A stretch of DNA of 64,000 nt. Origin: Apricaphanius iberus (taxonomy: Eukaryota > Chordata > Actinopteri > Cyprinodontiformes > Aphaniidae). Positions 1-10,700 of this stretch are shown here, piece by piece (positions within the stretch are counted from its first letter, which is position 1; each line of letters opens with the position of its first letter). The translations under genes and the position numbers were made by a program. The DNA lies in assembly GCA_028564705.1 (NCBI GenBank), contig JAPXFQ010001340.1:124001-188000 (forward strand). The letters are read 5' to 3'. The notes under the pieces are model-generated. The model did no database searches and was not told where the DNA came from. It saw only the letters and a program-made list of their open reading frames with translations.

Positions 1-164
1 CTTTGCTTACATGAGGCGTACCACAGCTACACAGACGAGTTGACTGATATGTTGGGATAATGCTCTACAGCCAGTAAAAACCATCAAGAACCAGAAACTA
101 GAGAGGGATTATTTTATCCTCAACATAGCAGATTACGCATACAACCTGCACTAGCTACACCGCT

Positions 165-375
165 CTGGCTACCATTGCTATTATTTGCAGTTGCATTGTT
201 GATTAGCAATGTTAGCTTGTTTGTTAGCCATATCTTGCCTGTTAAGAAGTTATTTCTGAAGACTGTTGCGTGTTAAAACATCTTTTCAATCACTTCTTCT
301 AAAAGCTTGTAATCCAAAGACGTCTTTTATTTGCCTTGAAAGGAAACGGGTCGATGCGATTGTAACTTTCCTGTT
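165..375. repeat. Diverged copy of sequence at about 40205-40430
   Basis: Similarity by eye to 40205-40430 includes the shared words GTTAGCTTGTTTGTTAG and a GATGTCTT/GACGTCTT block followed by GCCTTGAAAGG. The 40.2-kb copy lies in an intron of coiled-coil model 3. This copy lies downstream of model 1 in the minus-strand sense, so it may belong to another unit of the array that starts left of the window. No coding frame is recognised. Confidence 0.45.
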
Positions 376-479
376 CTGTTGTTTTTATATAAATGATTTG
401 TGCAACCAATAAGCCAAGAACACAGTTGATCACATTTGTTTTGCGTGAAAACGCAGAGCTGACAGGGAGCGATATAAAA

Positions 480-960
480 AATAATTCTTCTAGAATTTAT
501 GAGACAGACATTTATGAAAAGAAAACTAAGGACATTTTCTCAAAAAATTCAATTTGCTTTAGTTTTGTGAACACTCATTACAGTTCCAGTTCATTTTCAT
601 TTTGTTGCAAATTTTTATTTTTGTTAATGAACACGTTTTTTTTACTTATAGTTTTTGTCATTTTGTTGGTTTTTGTTAACAATAGTAACCTTGGAAAGCG
701 CTCTGTAATCCGTCTTGGACGGGCGATCGTTGAACGGTTTGGCCCAGCCCACACAGCAAATCAAATTTAAAAAATCTGTGGAGACTAAGACAATTATTGA
801 CCTAATTAATTAAGAGGTCAACGCATGCAAAAAAACAAAAAAAAAAAAAACAATAACAGACACGACAAACACACAAGCTCAGAAATACCTATCACATTTT
901 TTTTTTACCAACATGCTTACCGATATCGATATGATTACTAAATAAATCACAAAAAAGCTG
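480..960. repeat. Paralogous segment A (copy of 33690-35715)
   Basis: Blocks here recur in the same order at 33690-33804 and 34875-35715: an ATGAGACA...ACATTTTCTCAA block, TTTTGTGAACACTCATTAC, a TGTAATCCGT..TTGGACGG block, and an A-rich stretch followed by ACCAACATGCTTA. Both copies lie 3' of a coiled-coil terminal exon (2581 and 36131), so joint segmental duplication is more likely than two independent repeat insertions. The frame open at 393-770 has no recognisable product and I do not call it a gene. Confidence 0.6.
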
Positions 961-1189
961 AGAAGTTAACTGACCGAGTTGTGGTAACAAGCTGCTCAGC
1001 ACAGACTTTAGAAATTGAGTGGTTAAATCATCAAGGCAGCATTTACATGAACTCAGACCAGAGATAACCTCTTTGATTGGCTAAAAAGGGCCCAAACCTT
1101 GCAGGGAATTCCATGCCGATAGTATGGTACAGTACGCCACGGCAACAAGGTACTAGTAGAGAGACGCCTCTTGTTATTTTCTTTATGTG

Positions 1190-1570
1190 ACCCTGGAGGT
1201 TCAGTTCTGAGTCCTTGATTTCTGGACTGGTTGGTAGTTTCTAATTGGACCAGTTTAAGATGGTTACTGATATGTAGTCAATCGTTTTTGGGTCCAAAGA
1301 TAAGTACTTCTGTTTTATTTTTGTTCAGTTGGAGGAAATTATGGGACATCCAGCTTTTAATTTGTTCAATGCATTTATTAGGGATTTGGATGGGTTCAAC
1401 ATCACCTGGTGACATTCAGATAAAAAGCTGAGTCGTCGGCGTAGTTTTGGTAGTTAATAGTATTGGTGGTTATAATCTGTCTTAGTGGGAGTATGTAGAT
1501 GTTAAATAGGAGGGGCCCCACGATGGCGCCCTGGTGGACCCCGCATGTGATTTCTGTGTTTTGTGATGAG
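1190..1570 (-). mobile_element. L2-type LINE fragment (reverse transcriptase region), reversed
   Basis: Read on the minus strand, the sequence around 1545-1485 matches the L2 reverse-transcriptase block that encodes a GxPQGSxLGPLLFxIY-like motif, followed by the typical L2 stretch up to about 1190. The same block is seen on the plus strand in the L2 copies at 11.1 kb and 54.4 kb. It is a short fragment without an open frame. Confidence 0.75.
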
Positions 1571-2580
1571 ACTTGGCAAAGAAGTTTCTGTTCTTAAGGT
1601 AGGACATGACACTTAACATGTTCCATCAATGTAGTATGTGCTAAAGCACAAAGAGATTTCTTATAAACTTCTAAGTCTAACACCACTTACCCTTAAATTC
1701 AACACTGTAAACTTTATAGAGACAATGAAACTTTATTGTGTTAATTTATTTCTTTCACTTTAAAACCAAGCACTTTAGAGCTGCTTTCAGGGTGCTGAGA
1801 CTTTCAGAGATGATAATGTTTGTCCATAAAGCCATGAGCACAGAAAACTGGCAGAGTCTCAGAAATCCCATCATTGCATCTACGTTAAAATGTTTTTAAG
1901 TTTGCCTAAGGACCAAAACTGAAAAGATATCACAAGCCCTAGTACAGATGCAAACCCCTGTCTCCCAATGGAAGTCTGACGCCCCTCCTGCTACAACACG
2001 AAACTCCTACTGATCAATATGCAAACAAAAGTAAAAACCAAAAGCACAAACACCTGCGGATCATGTTAAATCCAAAATACTTTTATTTATACCAAAAGGT
2101 AATTAAGCATTGTTACTCAAACATTCAAATTTGTTTGTAGACTAATTGTACATGATGATTACTGTGAGCAGAAAGCATCTCATGTGGAGTTCTGTATCAG
2201 CTGATGAACCCTCTGACTGAAGATTCTCCATTATGTTCCTCATTTTGTGAAGCATTCTTCTTTGCACAATCATCTCCTGAACCTCCAGTACAGTTCCCAT
2301 ATCAAAGCCAGCCTTCTCCATTACCTCATTGTGCTTTTTTTACTCACTACCTCTGATGCAACCCAACAGACGGGTTTAGAAAAAAATCGTGCAGTACACA
2401 GTAAAGGTACATAAGCTGTGCAGCACAATCCAAGTTTACCCTGTTTCTTCTTTTATACAGCTTCACTGTTGTCTATTTTATTAAATTTTATTATGAATAT
2501 TATTATGATTATTAATATCATTATTAGTAGTAGCATATTATTTTCTTCATTCTAGTTTAAACACCCTCCTCTTTATTTAT
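1571..2580. other. 3' flank of coiled-coil model 1, no gene seen
   Basis: No coding exon or complete repeat is recognised. On the minus strand, overlapping AATAAA polyadenylation hexamers follow directly after the TAA stop of the terminal exon (about 2571-2581), so the transcript of model 1 may end close by. The rest is AT-rich and unassigned. Confidence 0.4.
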
Positions 2581-5500
2581 TTATGTTGCTAACAGGATCT
2601 CTATCGGTTCCAGTCCTTTCTCTATGTTCAGTAGTTGCCTTTCCCAGTTTTTCTTGTTCTCATCCAGTTTCCACTGGGACCGGAGGAGTTCTTCCTTCCT
2701 TCCTAATAACGACTCTTTGCCTTCAGAATTCCCCTGCTCTGTTATTTTGTTCTCCACTGACTGAAGCTCCTTTTTGTTTTTCTCTCTTTCAGTCTCAACC
2801 TCTTCAAGTTTTCTTGCAAACTGAACTTTCTGGTTCTCCAATTCTTTTTTCACCTCATTTATTGCAGTTTTCAGTCGTTCTATTTGCTTCTGTACCTCAG
2901 CATTCTCACCTGTTGACAAACAAATTGTACACATTTTAATACCAAATTAATCATGATGCAAAAATTGCAACAATTCAGCACAGCTATATGTAATTTTCTC
3001 TTAGAATTCTTCCCCAGTATTGAACTTAATGATCTTACACTAAAGATACAGAACATTCCATTAAAAAAATAAAATTTTCCTTTTTAATTTCACATTATCA
3101 CCCAGCAACAGTTCATCAACGAGGATAGAATAGTCCAATTTAAGAAAACAAGCCAAAAACAACTGCAAATTTCATACCACAGAAATAACACACAGAAATC
3201 TAATTTATATTTCTGCTCAAATTACATTTTTCCCTACACAAAATAAGCTATAAATAAAATACAAAAGGTAATGTGGATCTAATTTGACACCATTGCAGAG
3301 TGGAGAGAGAAATGTCAAGGACTCTAAGGTGTTGACATGACTAAATAGCCTACTACAGTTTTATCATGCAGCTGCATTAGCTTCTGACGACCTTCTTTTT
3401 TCACCAGTTGCTTCTTAAATTCATTCACCGTGGTACATAGATGTTCATTATTGATTTCTAGTTTTCTATTTTAGTCTGAAGTTCAGCATTCTCACCTGTT
3501 GGCAATAAAACACAATTTTAATACCACAAACACACAGTACAGCTGTTTCTATATGTCCACTCTGATTTGGATATGATTTAGGGCCCATGCAACCCAGAGA
3601 GAGATTTGTCAGCAATTCTGATGCTGAGGATGTGACATTTCTATAAGACAATATTTTTTTAACATGCAGCTGCACGAGTTTCTGTAACCAGTTTGATACA
3701 GTGAGTGTGTTTATTATTTGCTCAGATTGTTTAATGGTTTTCCTCCATTTGTCCCTTGATTTCACCTTTTTTTTCCTCCAGTTGTGTCTTCAATTCATTC
3801 ACTGTGGTACAAAACTGCTTCTCCTTGTTTCGTAGTTGATCTATTTTAGTCTGGAGCTGAACATGTTCATCTGTTTGCAACAAAAGACCATTTTAATACC
3901 ACAAACCAAACTGGGGCTCACAATGTCAAACAGCGTTAAAGTCATTTGTAATGCCACTCAGAACTCTGCTTAGCATTAAATTGTGCACTTTGTATTTTGC
4001 AGGCTGTGCTGCTTCTCATCTTGGCCCAGAAAACCTTGAAAGGGAAATTTTCTAATCTCAATGGGTTTTCTTCCTGAGTAAATGAAAATTAAAGTAAGCC
4101 TAGAAATTGATCAGGACAGTATTATAATGACCATTTTTAATTTTCATCAAGCTTTCCCATTTTATTAATTTTTTAACTATAGGAACTTCATAGTTTTCTG
4201 ATTTGAAGTTCTTCAATGTGAAATTTCTCCTTTGACTTCACCTTCTTTTTTCTTCAGTTCCATCTTAATTTCATTCACAGCGGTACATGACTGCTTCTCA
4301 TTGTTTCATAGTTGATCTATTTTCCTTTACAGCTTAAAATTCTCACCTGTCATTAAAATACATTGTACTATTATATTACACAAAATATTATACTATTATA
4401 CTAAAGACACAAAACATTCCAGTAAAATAAATGAATGTGTTGCCTAGCTTTTCTTTTTATCTAAATTGAACTTCATGTCAAAATAACCCAGATAGCGAGG
4501 TCTAATTTAAGAATTTTGTCAGTATCATTATGCAAATTTAATTTCACAGAAAAATCTAAGGATGAACATGCAGAAGTCAAATACAGTAATATGTAATTCT
4601 GCCCAGATTAAATTGTGCCCAACACAAAAATAATCTTTACTTCAACCAAATTAAAGTCAAAGGGTGATGTGGATCTAATGTTACACTCATGTAGCTGAGA
4701 GAGAAATGTTAAGGATTCTGATTCTAAGGAGCTGACATGTTTACTATAGATTTATTTTAATCAGGCAGCTGTAGGAGCTTATGTCAGTAAACACGAGTGG
4801 AAGTCACCAAACACAGGAGATCCTTCATAGATACATGAAACTGTTACACACATATAAGTTAATGAAGTTGCCTTAATACTGTATTGTGCCATCTGATTTT
4901 CTATGTTCTTAATGAAATTCCTCTTAGTTCGAATGCTGAGGTTAAATAAAATATAAATATCTCCATGATATGGAAATTAAGTAATTATTAGTAAAAAAAA
5001 TAATAATTTAAATTGTAATTGTATTGAATTTACTATATTCTACTATTGCATATTGTAAAGTAAATATCATTTAATATGTTTTGGCACTTTGACTTATATC
5101 AACTTGGTCTACGGAGCTGCTTTTAATCGTGTCAAGGACATCCTTGTAAGGTTATTTTCTTTCTGGATGAATAAAGATTCAATAAATAACATCTGGGAAT
5201 GTACGAGAACAGCATTAAGATTACCTTTTTAAACTAAAAATATATTTTAAAGTTTTTCATTATATTTACTTTAAACTCCAGGAATTTCATGCTTTTCTTC
5301 TTTACATTTTGTACTCTATAAGTTTTCCTTTTACTTCACCTTCTTTTTTCTTCAGTTGAGTTTTCAATTCATCCACTGTGGTACACAGCTGCTTAGAATT
5401 GTTTTCTAGTTCATCTATTTTCTTCTGCAGCTCAGCATTCTCACCTGTTATCAAAAAGAAATTAAGCTTAGGCTCCGACACAAAACAATCCAACGAGGCC

Positions 5501-7927
5501 TTTCTTCAACTGATAGTTCATGTTGTTTGTTTTTGACCTAAATTGCACCATGTTGGGCCACCAGGCATGACATGGAACTGGACAACAGAGACAGACCTAC
5601 TGTCATAAGGACTAATCATCCCACAACGAACTGCATTAAACCCATTTTCATTTTCAACAATGATTTCACCTTCTTTTTTCATCAGATCCATCTTCATTTT
5701 ATCCACTTTGGTACATAACTGCCTCTCATTGTTTTGCAGTTCATGTATTTTCTTCCGCAACTCAGCATTCTTACCTTTCATTAAAAATACAGAAATTTTA
5801 GGTGCAGACACAAAACAGTCAAACTAATAATCCCACAATGCACTGCATTAAACCCACTTTTAGTTTCAACAGGAAGAGAGGGAACTTCTCTACATAAATG
5901 TGACATCATCACCCCTATTTCTACATGCTCCACCCCCTCTCTTGCCCATAAGACTTACATAAGGGAGAGACCTGCGTGCTGATTGTCCATAATTTTCTGA
6001 CAAATAGGGGAACGAGTTACTAGAAGAAACTCGCTGAGTTCACCTTTCTGATTCTCCAGTTCCCCGTTTACTTTCTCCAGCCAAACAAATTGTTCAGATT
6101 TTAATACCAAATTAAATGTGATGCAAAACTTGGAACATTCCAGTACAGCCATATGTAATTTTCTCTTAAAACTCTTTCCTGGTATTCAAGTGTTCTTAGC
6201 AAGGCAAGCTAAGACTATTTTATTTGTACAGCACACTTGCAACACAAGGCAATTCAAGGGGCTTAACATGATTACATAAAAAGTTAAAATTAAAACATAT
6301 AATCAGTAAAAGAAAGCTTGCACAAAGTAGGAATAAAATTCATTCAGATGAGGCAGAACAGGAAAATCTCTCATTGTCCTTAAAAAAAAGGTAATAAATA
6401 AAAATAAGGTTCATTCTGGTTTGAACAGGATTTGGCACCAATGCAGATCAGAGAGAGATTTATTAACAATTCAGATTCTCAGGATGTGACATGTCTACAA
6501 CATAATATTTTTTATCATGCAGCTGCTGGAGCTTCTGAAACCAAGAAAATAAAAATGTGTTTTCTTTTAGCTCCAATTGTTAAAGACATTTAATATTTTG
6601 TTTTTCCTTTGACTTCACCTTTGTTTTCCTCCATTTGTATCTTCAGTTTATTCACTGTGGTACAGTTCATACAGTAACTGCTTATCCTTGTGTGACAGTG
6701 TGGAGGGCCTGTCACTGTGGCTCCAATTGATCATGTGCCCTGGCTGCTTAGCCACATGGATATCCCTTTGGCTGAATGGTTAAGGTGCACCCGGGAGCCG
6801 TGGGATCAAATCCCACCTGGGTCCTTGTTGTGCGCCTTGCTACATTTGGCGTTGTTGGCTGGGTCCATGATATTCCGGTAATAAGTCCATGGATTTGAAA
6901 TTTTGTGGCACCATGCGTGGGAGCTCGAGGACCTACTTGTGATAAGAGGGGGAGCGATGTGACAGTGTATAAGTCCTGTCACTGTGGCTCTGACTGATCA
7001 TGTGCCCTGGCTTCTTGGCCTCATGGATATCCCTTTAGCTGATTGGTTAGCACACATGACTCGTGGGATCAATCCCGCCCGGGCCCTCGTTCTGCGCCTT
7101 TCCACACTTGTTTTGTAGTTGATCTGTTTTAGTCTGCATTTCAGCATTCTCACTTTTTTGCAATAAAAGACCTTTTTAATTTCACAAACCAAACTTGGGT
7201 GCCAAATGTGCCAAAAACAGTAAAGCCATCAGTGATTCCTCTCAGAACTCTGCTATAGCATTAAATTGTACAGTTTGTATTTTGCAGACTGCTGCTTCTC
7301 ATTTTGTCCAGAAAAGCCTTGTAACCAGGATATTTCTAAACCCAATGGATTTTCTTCCTCTGGAAATGTGACAAAAGTGTTATATTTGTCTAGAAAAATA
7401 TTCATAAATATGGGTTTCTATTTGGAGCTCGAATCTGACACGCTAACTCCTCGTTTCTCTCCTGTTTTACAGATGAGTAAACGTGCAAAAACACCACATA
7501 GCTGGAATTTAGACATGCAGAAATGTGTTTCGGATAGGAGTGGACTGTTTTAGTCGAGTAATTGCTGGTGGGGTTTGTTTTTTAAAGCTGTTTGAACTGA
7601 GTTGAAACTGGAGGGCAAAATTCCGTCCGCGATGCTGCATACTGATGATGCACACATTAGCCTAATTTAGAGAGCAAATCAGCTCAACATACAACAACCT
7701 CGTGAGCAGGTGGTCACAAATATATTTTATGAACTTGATGTTGTTTAACTCATTGTATGTTAATTAATGATTACAGCAAAAAATAAAAAAGTTTGTGGTA
7801 TTCTTTTAGTTCTGAGCATGATTTGCCGTACTGTATGAACCATGACACCGAGAAAATATTGTGAGCTGAAAGTTTCTAAGTATTCTAAAAATAGCTGGTG
7901 AATCTTACCATTCTCTTTATTTTGCAT
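2581..7927 (-). CDS. Coiled-coil protein, tandem 35-residue exon array (model 1)
   Basis: Unrecognised family. The terminal exon 2581-2909 encodes a charged Lys/Glu-rich coiled coil of about 108 residues ending with TAA. Upstream, three intact 105-bp exons (3766-3870, 5340-5444, 5670-5774) each start after AG and end before GT, all phase 1 to phase 1, and each encodes 35 residues, exactly five heptads. They begin with a GENAEL-like motif and carry a central LCTTV-like motif. A possible first exon is 7909-7927 (MQNKEN, then GTAAGA, phase 1). Joined, these give 663 nt or 220 residues without a stop, which would be a soluble, wholly coiled-coil protein. The 5' end is the weakest part: the coil exons could instead be spliced to exons of the related gene at 28.9-30.8 kb. 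Three further exon copies in the array are decayed and listed separately. Confidence 0.5.
3392..3495 (-). pseudogene. Frameshifted copy of the 105-bp coiled-coil exon
   Basis: The acceptor and the opening GENAELQ codons are intact, but the unit is 104 bp instead of 105. The missing base shifts the frame soon after the KIE codons and gives an early TAG. The second half still reads as coil in another frame. The donor after GAAG is GTCGTC, weaker than the GTGAAG of its neighbours. It is probably skipped. Confidence 0.7.
4242..4346 (-). pseudogene. 105-bp coiled-coil exon with two stop codons
   Basis: Length, acceptor and the GTGAAG donor are conserved, but two codons have become stops: TAA where relatives have CAG or AAG-type codons, and TGA where the 3766-3870 exon has CGA. 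Both fit C-to-T changes. The remaining residues (KIDQL, NNEKQ, NEIKMELKKKE) match the family. As all exons of the array are phase-neutral, loss of this one need not break the gene. Confidence 0.75.
6044..6190 (-). repeat. Partial copy of the start of terminal exon 2581-2909 and its upstream intron
   Basis: The block 6090-6190 repeats 2930-3020 (shared TTTTAATACCAAATTAA and TATGTAATTTTCTCTTA). The adjoining bases encode NGELENQK, like KKELENQK in the terminal exon. The splice acceptor and the first part of the exon are deleted, so it is a broken duplicate and not a functional exon. Confidence 0.6.
6619..7153 (-). pseudogene. 105-bp coiled-coil exon split by a miniature LTR element
   Basis: The two halves, 6619-6690 and 7107-7153, make one copy of the 35-residue exon, with GTGAAGTC as the former donor. 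The element at 6691-7106 lies in the middle. The former acceptor is also damaged: relatives read CAG/GTGAGAATGC, whereas this copy reads AAAAAAG followed by TGAGAATGC. Flanking intron 7160-7370 matches 3885-4080, so exon and intron were duplicated together. Not usable as an exon now. Confidence 0.75.
6691..7106 (+). mobile_element. Miniature LTR retrotransposon (TRIM-like) with tRNA-like LTRs
   Basis: Two direct terminal repeats, 6691-6844 (154 bp) and 6958-7106 (149 bp), both start TGTGACAGTGT and end ACA. They flank a 113-bp non-coding interior. The interior starts with TTTGGCGTTGTTGG, a possible primer-binding site, and ends with the purine tract AAGAGGGGGAGCGA. CTTG on both sides (6687-6690, 7107-7110) is a 4-bp target duplication. 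Each repeat holds a tRNA-like part: A box TGGCTGAATGGTTAAGG or TAGCTGATTGGTTAGCA, and a B-box region with T-arm palindrome GTGGGATCAAATCCCAC (6800-6816). The two LTRs differ by roughly 15-20% by eye, so the copy is old. An alternative is two head-to-tail tRNA-SINEs; the TG...CA ends, purine tract and 4-bp duplication favour the LTR reading. Confidence 0.6.
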
Positions 7928-8087
7928 TTTGATAAATAGTGTAAAAATACAAGCATGAAGAGGAAGTGGACATATATCTGCTGTTGAGAGATTTATTTTA
8001 CGATGGATGCCGTATTGACACGGACACTGAAATTCATTGTAATTTTAAAAAGACACTGAATGTGTAATGTGTGAAACAAAATGACAA
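7371..8087. other. Unassigned stretch around the putative first exon of model 1
   Basis: Apart from the candidate 19-bp first exon (7909-7927) no gene is seen. A purine-rich AGAGGAAGTG at 7959-7968, an ETS-like core, lies about 30 bp upstream of that ATG on the minus strand. The frame open at 7266-7553 on the plus strand has no recognisable content. Confidence 0.3.
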
Positions 8088-8208
8088 CATCCATCCATCC
8101 ATCCATTTTCTGAACCGGTTAGTCCTCCAGGGGTCGTGGGGGCGCTGGTGCCTATCTCCAGCTGTCAACGGGGGAGAGGCGGGGTACACCCTTGACAGGT
8201 CGCCAGTT
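8088..8208 (-). mobile_element. Truncated fish SINE (ATGGATGGA tail), reversed
   Basis: It begins CATCCATCCATCCATCCA and continues with the conserved 3' body that recurs at 11.6, 27.6 and 39.3 kb. It is bounded by a perfect 10-bp duplication AAAATGACAA (8078-8087 and 8209-8218). Only the 3' part of the unit is present, as expected from 5' truncation. Confidence 0.85.
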
Positions 8209-8990
8209 AAAATGACAATAACAGAGGTATATTTGATGAAGAAAATTCTGAAATAAAATAACTGTAGAGAGCTTGATCCTGAGACTCTGTCTCCTTCTTT
8301 CTCTCCTGTTTTACAGGATGTTAATATGTTCACCACGGTGCCCGTTACATAATGATTAAGGTAAAACCTAGAAAAAATAAAATAAAAAAGTCTTTCAAAT
8401 GTTTTGGGTTGAACTAGTTCCTTTTACACCGTATTCCTCCAGCTTCTTTCACATGAGACGGGTGGATTTACACTTTCACACCTTATTATGAGCGTTCAAC
8501 TCAAAATATTCCCACAGTGGGGAAGACTTCCTTTTTTGAAGGTGCTATCTTTATAAGGTAATTAGATTGTTGGTGTATGAACAAAGATTATTTGACTGCA
8601 GAATAAATTGCCCACACCAAACAGGAATGCATCGTTTACAGTAAACACATGCAAACAAACAAACAGACGGACTTTTAACCAACTCCGAATTGTAAAAGAA
8701 AATACAGCCTTGAGTTCACCTCAGAGGGCTACAAACTCTAGATTATCTTGCCCTACCCAACGAGGTAATATGATTTATTACCATGAATTTAGAAGTTTAC
8801 AGTTTGAAGCGCTTCTCATTGCTCCCTGTGTCACACTCTAAACCATCCGTGAAGTAACCCCAACTGATCCACAATGTTACACAATGCAGCCTCGAGGTTT
8901 TTTGCAGTTGGTGTTCCCATAATCTGTTATGATGTATTCAGGTTATGCCTAATTTGCATTCAAAGAGACCACACCAAAACAAGTTACTCT

Positions 8991-9650
8991 TAAGCTACGT
9001 TCACACTGCAGATCTTAATGCTCAATTCCGATTTTCTGATCAAATCCGATTTTTTGTGTATGGTTATTTACACTACAGATAAAAAGCGACAGCAAAGGCG
9101 CTCCAGTGTGAACGTTTCACGGCTCCAAAGCACCCCGCATGCGCAGAAAAAGATGAGACGTGACCATAGTACGTCACACACAATGTGCTCTGTTTACGGA
9201 AGTAAAAATGGCGGCTACAGATGTAAGTGTTTTTTCAGCAGTCTATCAATTCTTGCATAGTCGGAACCGACAGAATTTTGACAAATTAATTAGAGAAAGA
9301 ATGACCACAAGAAAAAGGAGAGCTTGTGCTTTAACAATGGCCTTGTTTGGAGCAGTGGCTGCTACTTCTGTGTTTTCTCCGGTACTGATTATTGACGTCA
9401 CTGACACGTTGTCTCGTGTCAATGACGTAAAAGACGGATTTAAAGCGACATTGCCGTTCAGACCTCAGCCGCTTTCAAAAACATCCGATATGTATCGGAT
9501 TCAGTACCACATACTGAAGTGACCTGGGTCGGATTTGAAAAAATCTGATTTGTGCCGTTCAGATCGGCAGAAAAAGATCAGATATGGGTCGCATGGGGGC
9601 AAAAAAGTCAGATTTTCTGCGCTTTCACCTGCAGTGTGAATGTAGCCTTA
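8991..9650. mobile_element. Non-autonomous DNA transposon with terminal inverted repeats
   Basis: The ends are inverted copies: TAAGCTACGTTCACACTGCA on the left and the complement of TAAGGCTACATTCACACTGC on the right. Subterminal tracts of AAATCCGATTTTT-type words are also inverted. The interior carries a 120-codon frame (9160-9522) without a recognisable transposase motif. I could not identify a target duplication. Possibly hAT-like, judging by the terminal sequence only. Confidence 0.65.
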
Positions 9651-10237
9651 GAGTTTTCACAACAGGGGTAGAAGACAGGTCTGTAGAGCTGCAATAATGA
9701 TGAATTCAGACATAAGACTTGCAATTACACTCTATATCAACAATAAATGCATTATTTAGATGGAAAGAAGAACATTTTAAAAGCATGAGATGTCCATATA
9801 GGTGGCCTTGGCCATGGTTAATAAAAACATTACCCCAAAGCTTACTGTCAAAGTTGAAAACATTTAATACATTTTTCAAAGAGAATGCTGCCATAGAGGG
9901 GTGTGGATGGGGGTTCCTGGTTGCCAGGTGGGCTACTCAGTAGGGCCAGGCGATCAGAAGAAGTGGGGTGAGACGCTCGAATGTAGGCAGTTAGAAGCTG
10001 GACCAGGCTTCAACACCAGCCTCTGGGCCCAGCAACCAGGCTCCACCATCAGCCACCTGGCTCCACTAGGCTAACCCTGGCTCCACAGAAAATCTCCCCA
10101 CTGCCTTCAATCGGGTAGGAGGTTACATATTTTCTGAAGATCCAAGATGGCTGATGTTACTGCAACAGGTGCTCTTGGGTTTGCCAGAGCTCGACGTAAA
10201 CCAGATATATATAAGACCCTTGATGGCAAAGTTATAG
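9651..10237. other. No gene recognised
   Basis: Mixed-composition sequence. A GC-richer block at 9960-10110 with repeated CTGGCTCCA-type words looks like repeat DNA but matches nothing else in the window. The short open frames on both strands overlap each other and have no domain. Confidence 0.3.
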
Positions 10238-10700
10238 TTGAAAAATGAATTTTTACCCTTCCTTTCTGTAAAAAGGTTAACTGTTAGTCAGGATGAAATA
10301 GTCATTTTAGCTGTAAATCACTTTGGATCAGATTTGATTGAGGCTTCAAAGAAAATGCTGTTTGAACTCTGTTCCACTACCCAATGGGATATATCTCATA
10401 AAGGAGCACAGAAAGACGGCAATAACATCCAGAGCTGTCTCAAATGAATGTGGGGACAAAATTCCTAAATTTGTATCATATTATCTGGACGAGCTGCCAC
10501 CTGTGACTTTTTCCAACATGGACGTCTGGGGCCTGCTCGAGAATTGAGCAGCTGCATGCTGACATATCTATCTTGAAACATGCGATGTACCGACAATCTG
10601 AAACAAGTGAAGGATTGAGTGCCATCGCGGTGGACATGAGCCGCAGGGTTTGTGCCCTCGAGCAGAACGCTGCCACAGTGGTGCAGGCTTTGAAGCACTG
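10238..10700 (+). pseudogene. Transposon-type ORF fragment of unknown family
   Basis: Overlapping frames at 10238-10447 and 10338-10547 read as pieces of one protein broken by a frameshift: a segment with SQDEIVILAVNHFGSDLIE, then FVSYYLDELPPVTFSN in another frame, then an Arg/Glu-rich coil up to about 10700. The arrangement resembles N-terminal proteins of fish repetitive elements. It directly precedes the L2 reverse-transcriptase region and may be the ORF1 part of the same element, but I cannot name the family from sequence alone. Confidence 0.4.

Noticed and set aside
393..770. 125-codon plus-strand frame
   Set aside because: It overlaps segment A, whose paralogue at 33.7-35.7 kb has no matching frame, and it has a Phe/Val-rich composition from T-rich DNA. 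Not a gene.
9160..9522. 120-codon frame inside the TIR element as a host gene
   Set aside because: It starts and ends within the transposon, partly in its inverted arms, and has no domain I can name.
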